From Nocardiopsis suaedae (GTDB lineage Bacteria; Actinomycetota; Actinomycetes; Streptosporangiales; Streptosporangiaceae): DNA of 64,000 nt. The notes under the pieces were generated by a model, which was given only the letters and a program-made list of their open reading frames with translations, ran no database searches and was not told the DNA's origin. Numbering within the stretch: the stretch's first letter is position 1; every line of letters begins with the position of its first letter. A program made the translations under genes and the position numbers. The stretch lies in contig NZ_JAQFWP010000023.1 in the NCBI RefSeq assembly GCF_027706745.1, forward strand, positions 1-64,000. The letters run 5' to 3'. Shown piece after piece: positions 35,641 through 43,348 of this stretch.

Positions 35641-36392
35641 GCGCCGCGATCGAGTTGGCCGGGGTGGTGCGCCGCCTCGGGGCCCGCCGACGCCGTGTCG
35701 AGGCGCTGAGCGGCGTCGACCTGGTGGTCGGGGAAGGGGAGGCGGTGGCCGTCGTCGGTCCCAGCGGCTCCGGCAAGTCGACCCTGGTGGGGGTGGCCGG
35801 GCTGCTCGACCGGCCGCAGGAGGGGCGGGCGGGCGCGTTCGGCGTGCCCGACGTGTGGGCCCTGCCCGACCGGGAGCGGCGCGCGCTGCGCCGCCGCTTC
35901 GGCTGGGTGCCCCAGGACGCGCTCAGCTCCTTCGACCCCCGGCACACGGCGGGGCGGGCGGTCGCCGACGCGCTCCCCGCCGGGACGGGGCGGCGGGAGG
36001 CCGCCGTACGCGTCGCCGAGCTGCTGGAGCGGGTCGGCCTGGACCCGGCTCTCGCCGGGCGGCGCCCCACCGGCCTCTCCGGGGGCGAGCGGCAGCGGGT
36101 GGCCCTGGCCCGGGCGCTGGCGGTGCGTCCGTCGGTGCTGCTGGCCGACGAGCCCACGAGCGGCCTGGACGTTCTGGCCCAGGAGCGCGTCCTGGACCTG
36201 CTGCAGGCCGAGGCGCACGGCCGGACCCTGGTGATGGTCACCCACGACCTGCGGGTGGCGCGGCGCATGGCCGACCGGATGGTGGTGCTGGAGGACGGGC
36301 GGCCGGCGGCCGATGTGCCCGCCTCCATCGGCCTGGAGGAGGCCGAGCGGCGCGCCCCGGTCCTGGCGGGGATGATCGCGGCGACGCCGTGA
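35637..36392 (+). CDS. nikE: Nickel ABC transporter ATP-binding protein NikE
   Basis: A 251-residue ATPase, second of the pair. Walker A is VVGPSGSGKST, the Q loop is WVPQDALSSFDPRHT, the signature is GLSGGERQR, Walker B is VLLADEPTSGLD and the switch His is in MVTHDLRV. It is somewhat short for the family because the C-terminal oligopeptide-transporter extension is missing. It is the last gene of the operon and is followed within 4 bp by a 17-bp hairpin. Confidence 0.92.
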   Translation: MSAAIELAGVVRRLGARRRRVEALSGVDLVVGEGEAVAVVGPSGSGKSTLVGVAGLLDRPQEGRAGAFGVPDVWALPDRERRALRRRFGWVPQDALSSFDPRHTAGRAVADALPAGTGRREAAVRVAELLERVGLDPALAGRRPTGLSGGERQRVALARALAVRPSVLLADEPTSGLDVLAQERVLDLLQAEAHGRTLVMVTHDLRVARRMADRMVVLEDGRPAADVPASIGLEEAERRAPVLAGMIAATP

Positions 36393-36395
36393 CCC

Positions 36396-36445
36396 GGCCC
36401 CTGATCCCGGGAGGGCCGGGCCAGGGCGTCCCGGGATCAGGGGCC
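36396..36445 (+). terminator. Strong hairpin after nikE
   Basis: ggcccctgatcccggga (36396-36412) pairs perfectly over 17 bp with 36429-36445 around a 16-nt G-rich loop. It begins right after the nikE stop and closes the nik operon. It has no T-run, but the stem is very stable. Confidence 0.82.
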
Positions 36446-36561
36446 GGGGGAACACGGAAGCGGGCCGCCGTGGCGGCGGCCCGCTACGCGTCGTCCGGGG
36501 AGGCGGTGCGCCTCCCCGGGGACTGGCCTACTCCCCCCGGATGCGGCACGAGCCGGGGAGA

Positions 36562-36765
36562 TCACTCCGAGCGCTGGCTGGGGATCCCGGCCAGAAGCGC
36601 CCGCACTTCCGTCTCGCGGTATCGGCGGTGGCCGCCCAGCGTCCGAATCGAGGTCAGCTTGCCGGCCTTGGCCCAGCGCGTGACGGTCTTGGGGTCCACG
36701 CGGAACATGGTGGCGACCTCGGCAGGGGTCAACAGGGGCTCCGCCTCGGGCGTGCGAGTTGACAT
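36562..36765 (-). CDS. bldC: Developmental regulator BldC (MerR-like DNA-binding protein)
   Basis: A 67-residue protein made almost entirely of one MerR-type winged helix: LLTPAEVATMFRVDPKTVTR, WAKAGKLTSIRTLGGHRRYR. Length and sequence match the BldC family, which binds DNA as head-to-tail oligomers and controls the timing of sporulation genes in Streptomyces. The gene is followed by the block hypothetical-DUF3073-purM-purF, as in other actinomycetes. Its long upstream region contains several palindromes, one of them BldD-box-like. Confidence 0.95.
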   Translation of the reverse strand: MSTRTPEAEPLLTPAEVATMFRVDPKTVTRWAKAGKLTSIRTLGGHRRYRETEVRALLAGIPSQRSE

Positions 36766-36864
36766 GTGTACGGCCTCTCCTCCTGGATCTGTGTGCCGAT
36801 CCTGAGCCTTAATCCTGGCACCTGGCCCGGATGTCCAATATTGCCCTCTAGGTCTATATTGGCA

Positions 36865-36877
36865 TCACCCGAGGTGA
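36865..36877. promoter_or_regulatory. BldD-box-like palindrome upstream of bldC
   Basis: tcacccgaggtga is symmetric and matches 8 of the 10 fixed positions of the Streptomyces BldD operator (TnACnCwGnGTnA). It lies 100 bp upstream of the bldC start. bldC is a known BldD target in Streptomyces, but binding here is an inference. Confidence 0.4.
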
Positions 36878-37373
36878 TTGCACAGCCACTTAACGCGACT
36901 TGGTCTGATGGGAGGCCCCAAAGTCGCCCAAGTGCTGCGTCACGCTGAGTGATTCTAGCGACACGTTTAGTGGCATGTGGCGTATTCGGTCAAAACTTCG
37001 TTCTCCGGCCCTGTTTTTCTCGATCCGGCGGACCGAAAGTGCTACGGCGGACCGTGCGCTAACCCCTCCGAGTCGGGCCGCCGCGGGGGATGTCCGCAGG
37101 TCGTGCCCTGGGGGCCGGGTCGGCTCGGGGAAGGGGCCGGTGACCGGTGTCCAGGTCTACTCCCATCGACCGCCCCCTTGCGGCATGCCCGGATCCTCCG
37201 CGTGGCACGGACTCCCGGTTACCGAGAGTGCGCTCGGTGACCGGTTGGACACAGTCTATGTGGTTGTCTATCGACTGGTATGCCCACTTTCGTCGGCGAT
37301 GATGCCGACTTGGGAAGCTCGCCCCGGCTTGACCTGGCCTGACGTGCGAAGAAATTAGTGGCACTGCGTGAGA

Positions 37374-37391
37374 AACCTGGTACACCAGGTT
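37374..37391. promoter_or_regulatory. Perfect 18-bp palindrome of GntR type
   Basis: aacctggtacaccaggtt is fully symmetric and contains TGGT-N2-ACCA, a pattern common in GntR-family operators. It lies about 40 bp past a promoter-like ttgacc. No regulator gene or target gene adjoins it. Confidence 0.4.
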
Positions 37392-37546
37392 GCCCCCGGG
37401 CGTGGCGCGGGGTCCCGGACGCGAGGGAATCTCATGTTCGGACGCGCCGGAATCACACGCGGACCGTGCCGACACGTGACCGTCCGTTGCCCTCCGCGAT
37501 GCCCCCGGTCCGCCGCGATCGACGGGGGTCCGGCTCGGGCCGGGGG

Positions 37547-38398
37547 CTAGTTGGCGTGCTCCAGGGCCTGGACCGCCTTCCAGCGCCCGGTGACCCGCTG
37601 GTACATCGCCACCGCCAGCTCGTCCTCGCCGTTGTCCAGCCCGTTCACGGCGGCGTCGATCTCGGCGACCGACTCGTCCTCGCGCAGCGCCTCGTCGTCG
37701 AGCAGGTACACCAGGCCGCCGTAGTCCAGCTCGAGCAGCGCCTCCGGGTGCGCCACCGCCGCCAGCCAGTCCTCCAGCCGCTCGGCGCCGGCCAGCGGGG
37801 CGCTGTCGCCCACGTGCTCCTGCAGCACCCCCACCACGCGCTCCAGACGCTCACGGGCGCGCGCCACCTCGGTCACGTACAGCAGGACCCGCGGCGGCGC
37901 CGCGACCGAGTCCGCGCCCCGGTCCAGCATCAGGCACCGCTCCTCGGGGGCGAACGGCGCGAACCACGGCAGCGGGACCGTCCAGGTGCTCGTCAGGATG
38001 CGGGTGCGCAGCGGTTCACCGCGCTCGCGCCAGCGGCGGAAGGCCTCGTCGGCGTCCTCGCACACGCTGTCGGGGAGATAGGCCGGGCGCAGCCGGGCCG
38101 GGGTCGCGTCGCGGAACTCGCGCAGCCCCAGCCAGGAGCGCAGCCGGGTCTGCCACGGGCAGATGTAGGTGCGCCCGCCCATCCGCCGCACGTAGGCGTC
38201 GCCGCTCTCGGCCCGGGGGGCGGGGACCGGCGGCGCCGACGCCAGCCGCCGCAGGCTGTCCCGGTGCTCGGCCGCCAGCGCCTCGACCCTGCGCGGCCGG
38301 TCCGCGGAATCGGCGTACTCCTTCCAGTACGCGCGCTCTGCGCTGGGAAACGCCTCCAAGGGCTGGTATACGCGGAGATAGGCGGTGTAGGGCAGCAC
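37547..38398 (-). CDS. Conserved actinobacterial protein of unknown function (bldC-purM neighbourhood)
   Basis: A protein of 283 residues from GTG 38398 (VLPYTAYLRVYQPLEAFPSA); an ATG 12 codons upstream (38434) is possible but gives a less typical N-terminus and no better binding site. It has no signal peptide or membrane span. Visible strings include RRVEALAAEHRDSLRRL, RTYICPWQTRLRSWLGL and VLLYVTEVARARERLERVV. From memory, a similar protein lies between bldC and DUF3073 in Streptomyces, so synteny is conserved. The function is unknown. Confidence 0.8.
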   Translation of the reverse strand: MLPYTAYLRVYQPLEAFPSAERAYWKEYADSADRPRRVEALAAEHRDSLRRLASAPPVPAPRAESGDAYVRRMGGRTYICPWQTRLRSWLGLREFRDATPARLRPAYLPDSVCEDADEAFRRWRERGEPLRTRILTSTWTVPLPWFAPFAPEERCLMLDRGADSVAAPPRVLLYVTEVARARERLERVVGVLQEHVGDSAPLAGAERLEDWLAAVAHPEALLELDYGGLVYLLDDEALREDESVAEIDAAVNGLDNGEDELAVAMYQRVTGRWKAVQALEHAN

Positions 38399-38495
38399 GA
38401 TCGCATCCTGGCATACGACACGGCGGCGGGGCACCCGTCCCCGGGCGGCCCGTGTGCGGTATCGCGTCCGTTAGGCGTGGGCGGCGTAGGCAGGT

Positions 38496-38559
38496 CGGTT
38501 GTAAACCGGGTACGGTTGTATCCGTACGTAAGCTGGCGCCAGTCGTCAGTGCGCTGACG
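38496..38559. promoter_or_regulatory. Repeat-rich promoter region of the DUF3073 gene
   Basis: cggttgta occurs at 38496-38503 and 38513-38520, 17 bp apart. Further on, cgtcag (38544-38549) faces ctgacg (38554-38559), and another cgtcag follows at once. The stretch lies 70-130 bp upstream of the DUF3073 ATG. Such spaced copies suggest binding sites for a regulator I cannot name. Confidence 0.4.
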
Positions 38560-38628
38560 GTCGTCAGCCCGGCATTGCGGTTTTGCTAGTGATCTGGGGT
38601 TTACCCATTCGTTGAGGGGGTCGAGCCA

Positions 38629-38892
38629 ATGGGGCGCGGCCGAGCCAAGGCCAAGCAGCAGAAGGTCGCTCGGAGGCTGAAGTACAGCACCGGCGGGACC
38701 GACCTCGATCGGCTGCGGTCGGAGCTGGGTGTCGCTGAGGACGAGAACGGGGCGCCGTCGGATTCGGCGGGGGGCCCGGATCAAGAGCCTTACGACGACC
38801 TGGTCGAGCGCTACGCCGATCTGGCGGAGCGGTACTCCTCGCCCGACGGTCCCTCGGATGAGGGGTCCGGCCGCTCAGAGGACGTCCGCTAG
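38629..38892 (+). CDS. DUF3073 small basic/acidic protein
   Basis: An 87-residue protein. Its N-terminus MGRGRAKAKQQKVARRLKY is the hallmark of DUF3073, a family found in most actinobacteria. The first 20 residues are strongly basic and the rest is acidic and probably disordered (EDENGAPSDSAGGPDQEPYD). The function is unknown; the basic head suggests RNA or DNA contact. It converges on purM, with hairpins between. Synteny with bldC, purM and purF is conserved. Confidence 0.93.
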   Translation: MGRGRAKAKQQKVARRLKYSTGGTDLDRLRSELGVAEDENGAPSDSAGGPDQEPYDDLVERYADLAERYSSPDGPSDEGSGRSEDVR

Positions 38893-38920
38893 CAGCCCGC
38901 GCGCACGGGCGTACGGGCGC

Positions 38921-38980
38921 GCAGACAGGCATAGCCGGGCCGAGCCGCTCCGGTGGGTCGTTCCGGCCATGCCTGTCTGC
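38921..38980. repeat. Long hairpin after DUF3073
   Basis: gcagacaggcat (38921-38932) pairs perfectly with 38969-38980, and a G/C-rich inner stem can extend it. It may serve as the DUF3073 terminator. A second, stronger hairpin follows only 11 bp later. Confidence 0.7.
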
Positions 38981-38991
38981 GGAAGCGCAGG

Positions 38992-39019
38992 AGGGGCGCT
39001 CCCCGAGGGGAGCGCCCCT
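38992..39019. terminator. 13-bp perfect hairpin between DUF3073 and purM
   Basis: aggggcgctcccc (38992-39004) pairs perfectly with 39007-39019 around a 2-nt turn. It abuts the purM stop on the minus strand. It lies between convergent genes, so it probably ends both transcripts. Confidence 0.8.
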
Positions 39020-40092
39020 CACGCGTGCTCCCGGTAGGACCCGTGCATGCGCACCCGGCCCGACCCCTCCGTCACGGTCCCGGCGCGCCAGGCGGGCACG
39101 CCCCGGTCGGCCAGCAGCTCCAGCGCCGCGTCGGCGTCGGCGCCGTCGACCAGGGCCGCCATGCCCACGCCCATGTTGAAGGCGGACTCCATGTCCGCGC
39201 GCTCGACGCCGCCCTCATCGGCGATCAGGCCGAACACCGGCTGCGGAGCCCAGGTGGAGCGGTCCACGTCGGCGTCGGCGGTGGGCGGAAGCGAGCGCTC
39301 CAGGTTGGCGGCCAGCCCGCCGCCGGTGATGTGCGCGAAGGCGTGCACCCCGACCCGCTCGGCCAGCTCCAGGCAGTCCTTGGCGTAGATGCGGGTGGGC
39401 TCCAGCAGCTCCTCGCCGAGGGTGCGGCCGAACGCGGGGACGTGCGCGCGCAGGTCCAGCCCGGCGGTGTCCACCACCCGGCGGATCAGCGAGTAGCCGT
39501 TGGAGTGCGGGCCGGAGGAGGCCATCGCGATCACGGCGTCGCCCGGGCGCACCCGGTCCGGGCCCAGGACGGCGTCGGCCTCCACCACGCCGGTGGCGGC
39601 CCCGGCCAGGTCGTACTCGCCCGGCCCCATCGCCCCCGGGTGCTCGGCGGTCTCGCCGCCGATGAGCGCGCACCCGGCCCGGGCGCAGCCCTCGGCGATG
39701 CCGCCGACGATCTCGGCGACGCGCTCGGGGACCACCTTGCCCACGGCGATGTAGTCGGTCATGTAGAGCGGTTCGGCCCCGGCGACCACCAGGTCGTCCA
39801 CCACCATGGCCACCAGGTCCTGCCCGATGGTGCCGTGTGCGTCCAGCTCCTGGGCGAGCATCACCTTCGTGCCGACGCCGTCGGTCGAGGTGGCCAGCAC
39901 CGGGGCGGTGTACTTGGACACGTCCAGCCGGAACAGCCCGGCGAAGCCGCTGGCGTCGGCCATCTGCTCGGGCCGGGCCGTGCGCGCCACGTGCCGCTTC
40001 ATCAGGTCGACCGCGCGCTCTCCGGCGGCGATGTCGACGCCGGCGGCGGCGTAGGCCGACGGGGACCCGGCGGGGTCGGCGCCCTGTGCCAC
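39019..40092 (-). CDS. purM: Phosphoribosylformylglycinamidine cyclo-ligase (AIR synthetase)
   Basis: A 357-residue enzyme of purine synthesis that closes the imidazole ring to give AIR, using ATP. Motifs are YAAAGVDIAAGERAVDLMK, the glycine-rich LATSTDGVGTKVMLA, VDDLVVAGAEPLYMTDY, GGETAEHPG and ITGGGLAANLERSLP. The GTG start at 40092 follows GAGAGG at normal spacing. It lies 74 bp downstream of purF on the same strand, so the two are probably an operon. Confidence 0.96.
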   Translation of the reverse strand: MAQGADPAGSPSAYAAAGVDIAAGERAVDLMKRHVARTARPEQMADASGFAGLFRLDVSKYTAPVLATSTDGVGTKVMLAQELDAHGTIGQDLVAMVVDDLVVAGAEPLYMTDYIAVGKVVPERVAEIVGGIAEGCARAGCALIGGETAEHPGAMGPGEYDLAGAATGVVEADAVLGPDRVRPGDAVIAMASSGPHSNGYSLIRRVVDTAGLDLRAHVPAFGRTLGEELLEPTRIYAKDCLELAERVGVHAFAHITGGGLAANLERSLPPTADADVDRSTWAPQPVFGLIADEGGVERADMESAFNMGVGMAALVDGADADAALELLADRGVPAWRAGTVTEGSGRVRMHGSYREHA

Positions 40093-40166
40093 GGGAATAC
40101 CTCTCAAGGTCGTCAACGGGGGCGGTGCGCGCCGGACCCGCCGCGGGCCCGTGCGCGGTCGGCCGC

Positions 40167-41630
40167 TCAGGCCGGCGAGCCCGCCTTGGGCGCGCCGCAG
40201 GCCTTCTCCAGCAGGTACTTGCCGCGGGAGGCCTCGTCCACCTCGATCGGGTACACCCCGTCGAAGCAGGCGCGGCAGAGCCGGTCCTTGGCCACCTCGG
40301 TGGCGGCGACCAGCTCGTCCAGGCCGATGAAGCCCAGGGAGTCGGCGCCGATCGAGGCGCGGATCTCCTCGGTGCTCAGGTTGCCCGCGATCAGCTCGGC
40401 CTTGCTGGCGAAGTCCACGCCGTAGTAGCAGGGCCACATCACCGGGGGACTGGAGATGCGCACGTGCACCTCGGCGGCCCCGGCCTCGCGCAGCATGCGC
40501 ACCAGCGCGCGCTGGGTGTTCCCGCGCACGATGGAGTCGTCCACCACGACCAGGCGCTTGCCCTCGATGACGTCGCGCAGGGGGTTGAGCTTGAGGCGGA
40601 TCCCGAGCTCGCGCAGGGTCTGGCTGGGCTGGATGAAGGTCCGGCCCACGTAGGAGTTCTTCACCAGCCCCTGGGCGAAGGGGATCCCGCTGCCGCGGGC
40701 GTAGCCGACCGCGGCGGGGGTGCCCGACTCGGGCACGGGGATGACCAGGTCGGCCTCGGCCGGGTGCTCCTCGGCCAGGCGGCGGCCGACCTCCACCCGG
40801 GTGGTGTTGACGTTGCGCCCGGCGATGGTGGTGTCCGGGCGGGCCAGGTAGACGTACTCGAACAGGCAGCCCTTGGGCTCGGCGGAGGCGAAGCGCATGG
40901 AGCGCACGCCCCGCTCGTCGATGGTGAGCATCTCGCCCGGCTCGATCTCGCGCACGAAGGTGGCGCCGACGATGTCGAGCGCGGCGGTCTCGCTGGCCAC
41001 GGCCCAGCCGTTGCCCAGGCGTCCCAGCACGAAGGGGCGGATGCCCTGCGGGTCGCGGGCGGCGTACAGGGTGTTCTCGTCCATGAACACCAGCGAGAAC
41101 GCGCCCTGGACCGTGGGGAGCAGCTCGAGCGCCGCCTCCTCGGTGGTGCGGCCCCCGCCCTGGGCGAGCAGGTTGGTGAGCACCTCGGTGTCGGTGCTGG
41201 CGCCGAGCCGGTCGTTCGGCAGCATGGCCGCCAGCTCGGGCGTGTTGATCAGGTTGCCGTTGTGGCCCAGGGCCAGGCCGCCGTCGCGGGCCGTGTAGAA
41301 CGTCGGCTGGGCGTTCTCCCACACGGGGGAGCCGGTCGTGGAGTACCGGCAGTGCCCGATCGCGAGGTGGCCCTTGAGCGACTCCAGGGTCGACTCGTCG
41401 AAGACCTGGGAGACCAGGCCCATGTCCTTGTAGACGACGATGCGCTCGCCGTCGCTCAGGGCGATGCCCGCGGACTCCTGGCCGCGGTGCTGGAGTGCGT
41501 AGAGGCCGAAATAGGTGAGCTTGCTGACTTCTTCGCCGGGTGCCCAGACACCGAACACACCGCATTCGTCCTGTGCGGGGCGCTCGAACGGGTCGAGGTC
41601 CATGCTGAGCCGGCCGTCGGGTTGCGACAC
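40167..41630 (-). CDS. purF: Amidophosphoribosyltransferase
   Basis: A 487-residue enzyme that makes phosphoribosylamine from PRPP and glutamine, the first step of purine synthesis. A propeptide of 22 residues precedes the nucleophile Cys23 (DECGVFGVW), as in Bacillus-type PurF, where it is cleaved off. The glutaminase domain has GHCRYSTTG and HNGNLIN; the PRTase domain has the PRPP loop VVVDDSIVRGNT. Cysteines in PCYYGVDF and LCRACFDG fit the Fe-S ligands of this class. purM follows. Confidence 0.97.
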   Translation of the reverse strand: MSQPDGRLSMDLDPFERPAQDECGVFGVWAPGEEVSKLTYFGLYALQHRGQESAGIALSDGERIVVYKDMGLVSQVFDESTLESLKGHLAIGHCRYSTTGSPVWENAQPTFYTARDGGLALGHNGNLINTPELAAMLPNDRLGASTDTEVLTNLLAQGGGRTTEEAALELLPTVQGAFSLVFMDENTLYAARDPQGIRPFVLGRLGNGWAVASETAALDIVGATFVREIEPGEMLTIDERGVRSMRFASAEPKGCLFEYVYLARPDTTIAGRNVNTTRVEVGRRLAEEHPAEADLVIPVPESGTPAAVGYARGSGIPFAQGLVKNSYVGRTFIQPSQTLRELGIRLKLNPLRDVIEGKRLVVVDDSIVRGNTQRALVRMLREAGAAEVHVRISSPPVMWPCYYGVDFASKAELIAGNLSTEEIRASIGADSLGFIGLDELVAATEVAKDRLCRACFDGVYPIEVDEASRGKYLLEKACGAPKAGSPA

Positions 41631-41675
41631 GCTTTCAGCTTAGTGCCTGCCTGGGCCCCACGTGCCACCCGGGGT

Positions 41676-42143
41676 TCATTCGGCGCCCCTCAGCGGCAGG
41701 AACGCCGCCAGGTCGGCGCGTTCGCCGCTGGCCGCGACCGCGTGCCCGGCGACCGCCGCGTCCCACTCCCGGAGCCCTGCGGCCAGCTCCAGCCAGGTGC
41801 GCGGGCCGGTCTCCACGACCCCCGGGGGCGTCCCTCGGGTGTGCCGCGGCCCCTCGATGACCTGGACCGCGCCGAACGGCGGCACCCGCACCTCCAGGCT
41901 GTGCCCGGGCGCCCGGGCGCTGAGCTCGTCCAGAGTGCCGCGCACGGCGGCCCGCACGGCGGCCCGCACCGGAGCCGCGCCCCGGGCGTAGGCCTCCAGC
42001 ACCGCGTCCATGCAGGCCCACAAGGTGGCCTCGGGGCGGTCGGATCCGTCGTAGGGCGGCAGGCCGAGGGCGGCGCGCTGGGCGCCGAGCGCCTCGCGCA
42101 GTGCGGCCTGGCGGCGCTGGGCGGCGGTCGGGCGGGAGGGCAT
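41676..42143 (-). CDS. Sterol-carrier-family (MDMPI-like) protein
   Basis: A 155-residue protein. RTWLELAAGLREWDAAVAGHAVAASG near the C-terminus is a short SCP2-like end, as in maleylpyruvate isomerase-related proteins, and VEVRVPPFGAVQVIEGPRHTRG-type text (key part VRVPPFGAVQ) precedes it. The same small gene stands upstream of purF in Streptomyces, from memory. The ligand is unknown. The predicted location is cytoplasmic; no signal or membrane span is seen. Confidence 0.78.
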   Translation of the reverse strand: MPSRPTAAQRRQAALREALGAQRAALGLPPYDGSDRPEATLWACMDAVLEAYARGAAPVRAAVRAAVRGTLDELSARAPGHSLEVRVPPFGAVQVIEGPRHTRGTPPGVVETGPRTWLELAAGLREWDAAVAGHAVAASGERADLAAFLPLRGAE

Positions 42144-42527
42144 GGGGGAAGGGTAATCGCCCTCGCCAGGGTGGTTGCCCTGTCAGCGCCCTCCCTGGAA
42201 ACTGTCCAGTGGCGGAACTCGTCGCGTCGCCCCGGTGAACACCGGGCGTCCCACGAGTGGAGAGGGGGTGCCGGGCCGTGCGCACTCTGGTGTTCTCCTG
42301 TGATTCATGTCCTGTTCGCGAATCTTCCGTTCGGGTACCGGCCGGGGGCGGGCACCGCCCCGGACCAGGTAACGGGCGAAGCGGGGCGGTTAGGATGAAC
42401 CCGCAGCCGGGGAGGGTCGCCCGGCGTGCGATCCGCGAACGTGCCCGTGCCGACAGTGCGACCAATTTGTCCGAATGATCCCCGTACCATCCCTACGGAC
42501 GACCCACCCGCACTTCGGGAGTCAAAT
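42144..42527. other. Divergent promoter region of 384 bp
   Basis: No gene is visible between the sterol-carrier-like gene and the DUF47 gene. The stretch contains two small palindromes: ctgga/tccag near 42195-42209 and cccggtg-aa-caccggg at 42231-42246. I see no PHO box here, although the downstream gene product is PhoU-like. Confidence 0.5.
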
Positions 42528-43145
42528 GTGCGCCTGCGCCTGACACCGCGTGATGACAGCTACTACGAGATGTTCGCCGACTCCGCGAACAACCTGGTCA
42601 TCGGGGCGCGGCTGCTGGCCGAGCTGATCGGCGACGGTGGCGACCGCGACGCGATCGGCGAGAAGATGCGCGCCTGCGAGCACGCCGGGGATGAGCGCAC
42701 CCACGCCATCATGCGGCGGCTCAACGGCCGCTCCGCCACGCCCTTCGACCGGGAGGACATCTACAAGCTCGCCTCGTCGCTGGACGACGTGATGGACGCG
42801 ATGGACGCCGCGGTCGACCTGATCGGCCTGTACCGGCTGGAGCGGCTGCCCAAGGGCATCATCGACCAGGTCGAGGTGCTGGAGCGGGCGGCGGAGCTGA
42901 CCGCCGAGGCGATGCCCCGGCTGCGCACCATGAAGGACCTGGCGCGCTACTGGATCGAGATCAACCAGCTGGAGAACCAGGCCGACCAGATCTACCGGCG
43001 GCTCCTGGCGCACCTGTTCGACGGCGGATACGACGCGCTGACGGTGATGAAGCTCAAGGACGTGGTGGAGGAGCTGGAGGCCGCCGCCGACGCCTTCGAG
43101 CACGTGGCCAACACGGTGGAGACCATCGCGGTCAAGAAGTCCTGA
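42528..43145 (+). CDS. DUF47/PhoU-like phosphate-transport accessory protein
   Basis: A 205-residue all-helical protein of the DUF47 (TIGR00153) family: VRLRLTPRDDSYYEMFADSA at the start, then TPFDREDIYKLASSLDDVMD, LTAEAMPRLRTMKDLARYWI and EHVANTVETIAVKKS at the end. Members usually adjoin a Pit phosphate permease and modulate it. Here the expected pit gene does not follow; a strong terminator does. The start is GTG 42528; the overlapping ATG at 42526 is in a different frame. The pst operon lies 1 kb away. Confidence 0.9.
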   Translation: MRLRLTPRDDSYYEMFADSANNLVIGARLLAELIGDGGDRDAIGEKMRACEHAGDERTHAIMRRLNGRSATPFDREDIYKLASSLDDVMDAMDAAVDLIGLYRLERLPKGIIDQVEVLERAAELTAEAMPRLRTMKDLARYWIEINQLENQADQIYRRLLAHLFDGGYDALTVMKLKDVVEELEAAADAFEHVANTVETIAVKKS

Positions 43146-43171
43146 CCCCTCCCGGGGCCGACGACGGAGTG

Positions 43172-43223
43172 CGGCCCGCGCCGCGCGGACGCTCCCACAG
43201 GTCCACGCGCGGCGCGGGCCGCG
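43172..43223 (+). terminator. 17-bp hairpin after the DUF47 gene
   Basis: gcggcccgcgccgcgcg (43172-43188) pairs perfectly with 43207-43223 around an 18-nt loop. It begins 27 bp after the stop and shows that the DUF47 gene is not followed by a co-transcribed permease gene. Confidence 0.78.
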
Positions 43224-43348
43224 TGTCCCGCCGTACGGCCCGCACCCCGTGCGGCGGGACGGGACCGCCTCGGCGCCATCCCCGCGGCCCCGGGGAGTGG
43301 GGCGCGGTCGTCCGGTGGCGGCGCCCGGCGGTCCGGCTCTGCTGCGCG

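Larger units (their letters stand above)
36766..37546. other. Gene-free region of about 780 bp upstream of bldC
   Basis: I find no convincing gene. The first 200 bp are unusually A/T-rich and contain ccaatat/atattgg (about 36835-36862) and a BldD-like palindrome at 36865-36877. Further on are accgag/ctcggt near 37219-37236, a promoter-like ttgacc at about 37329-37334, and a perfect 18-bp palindrome at 37374-37391. A hairpin, gcccccgg/ccgggggc, near 37500-37548 abuts the stop of the next minus-strand gene. A long bldC leader or a small RNA could lie here. Confidence 0.55.

Noticed and set aside
37059-37475. Open frames in the region upstream of bldC, including a 138-residue minus-strand frame
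   Set aside because: They lack ribosome binding sites and the strong G/C third-position bias of real genes here, and match no family.
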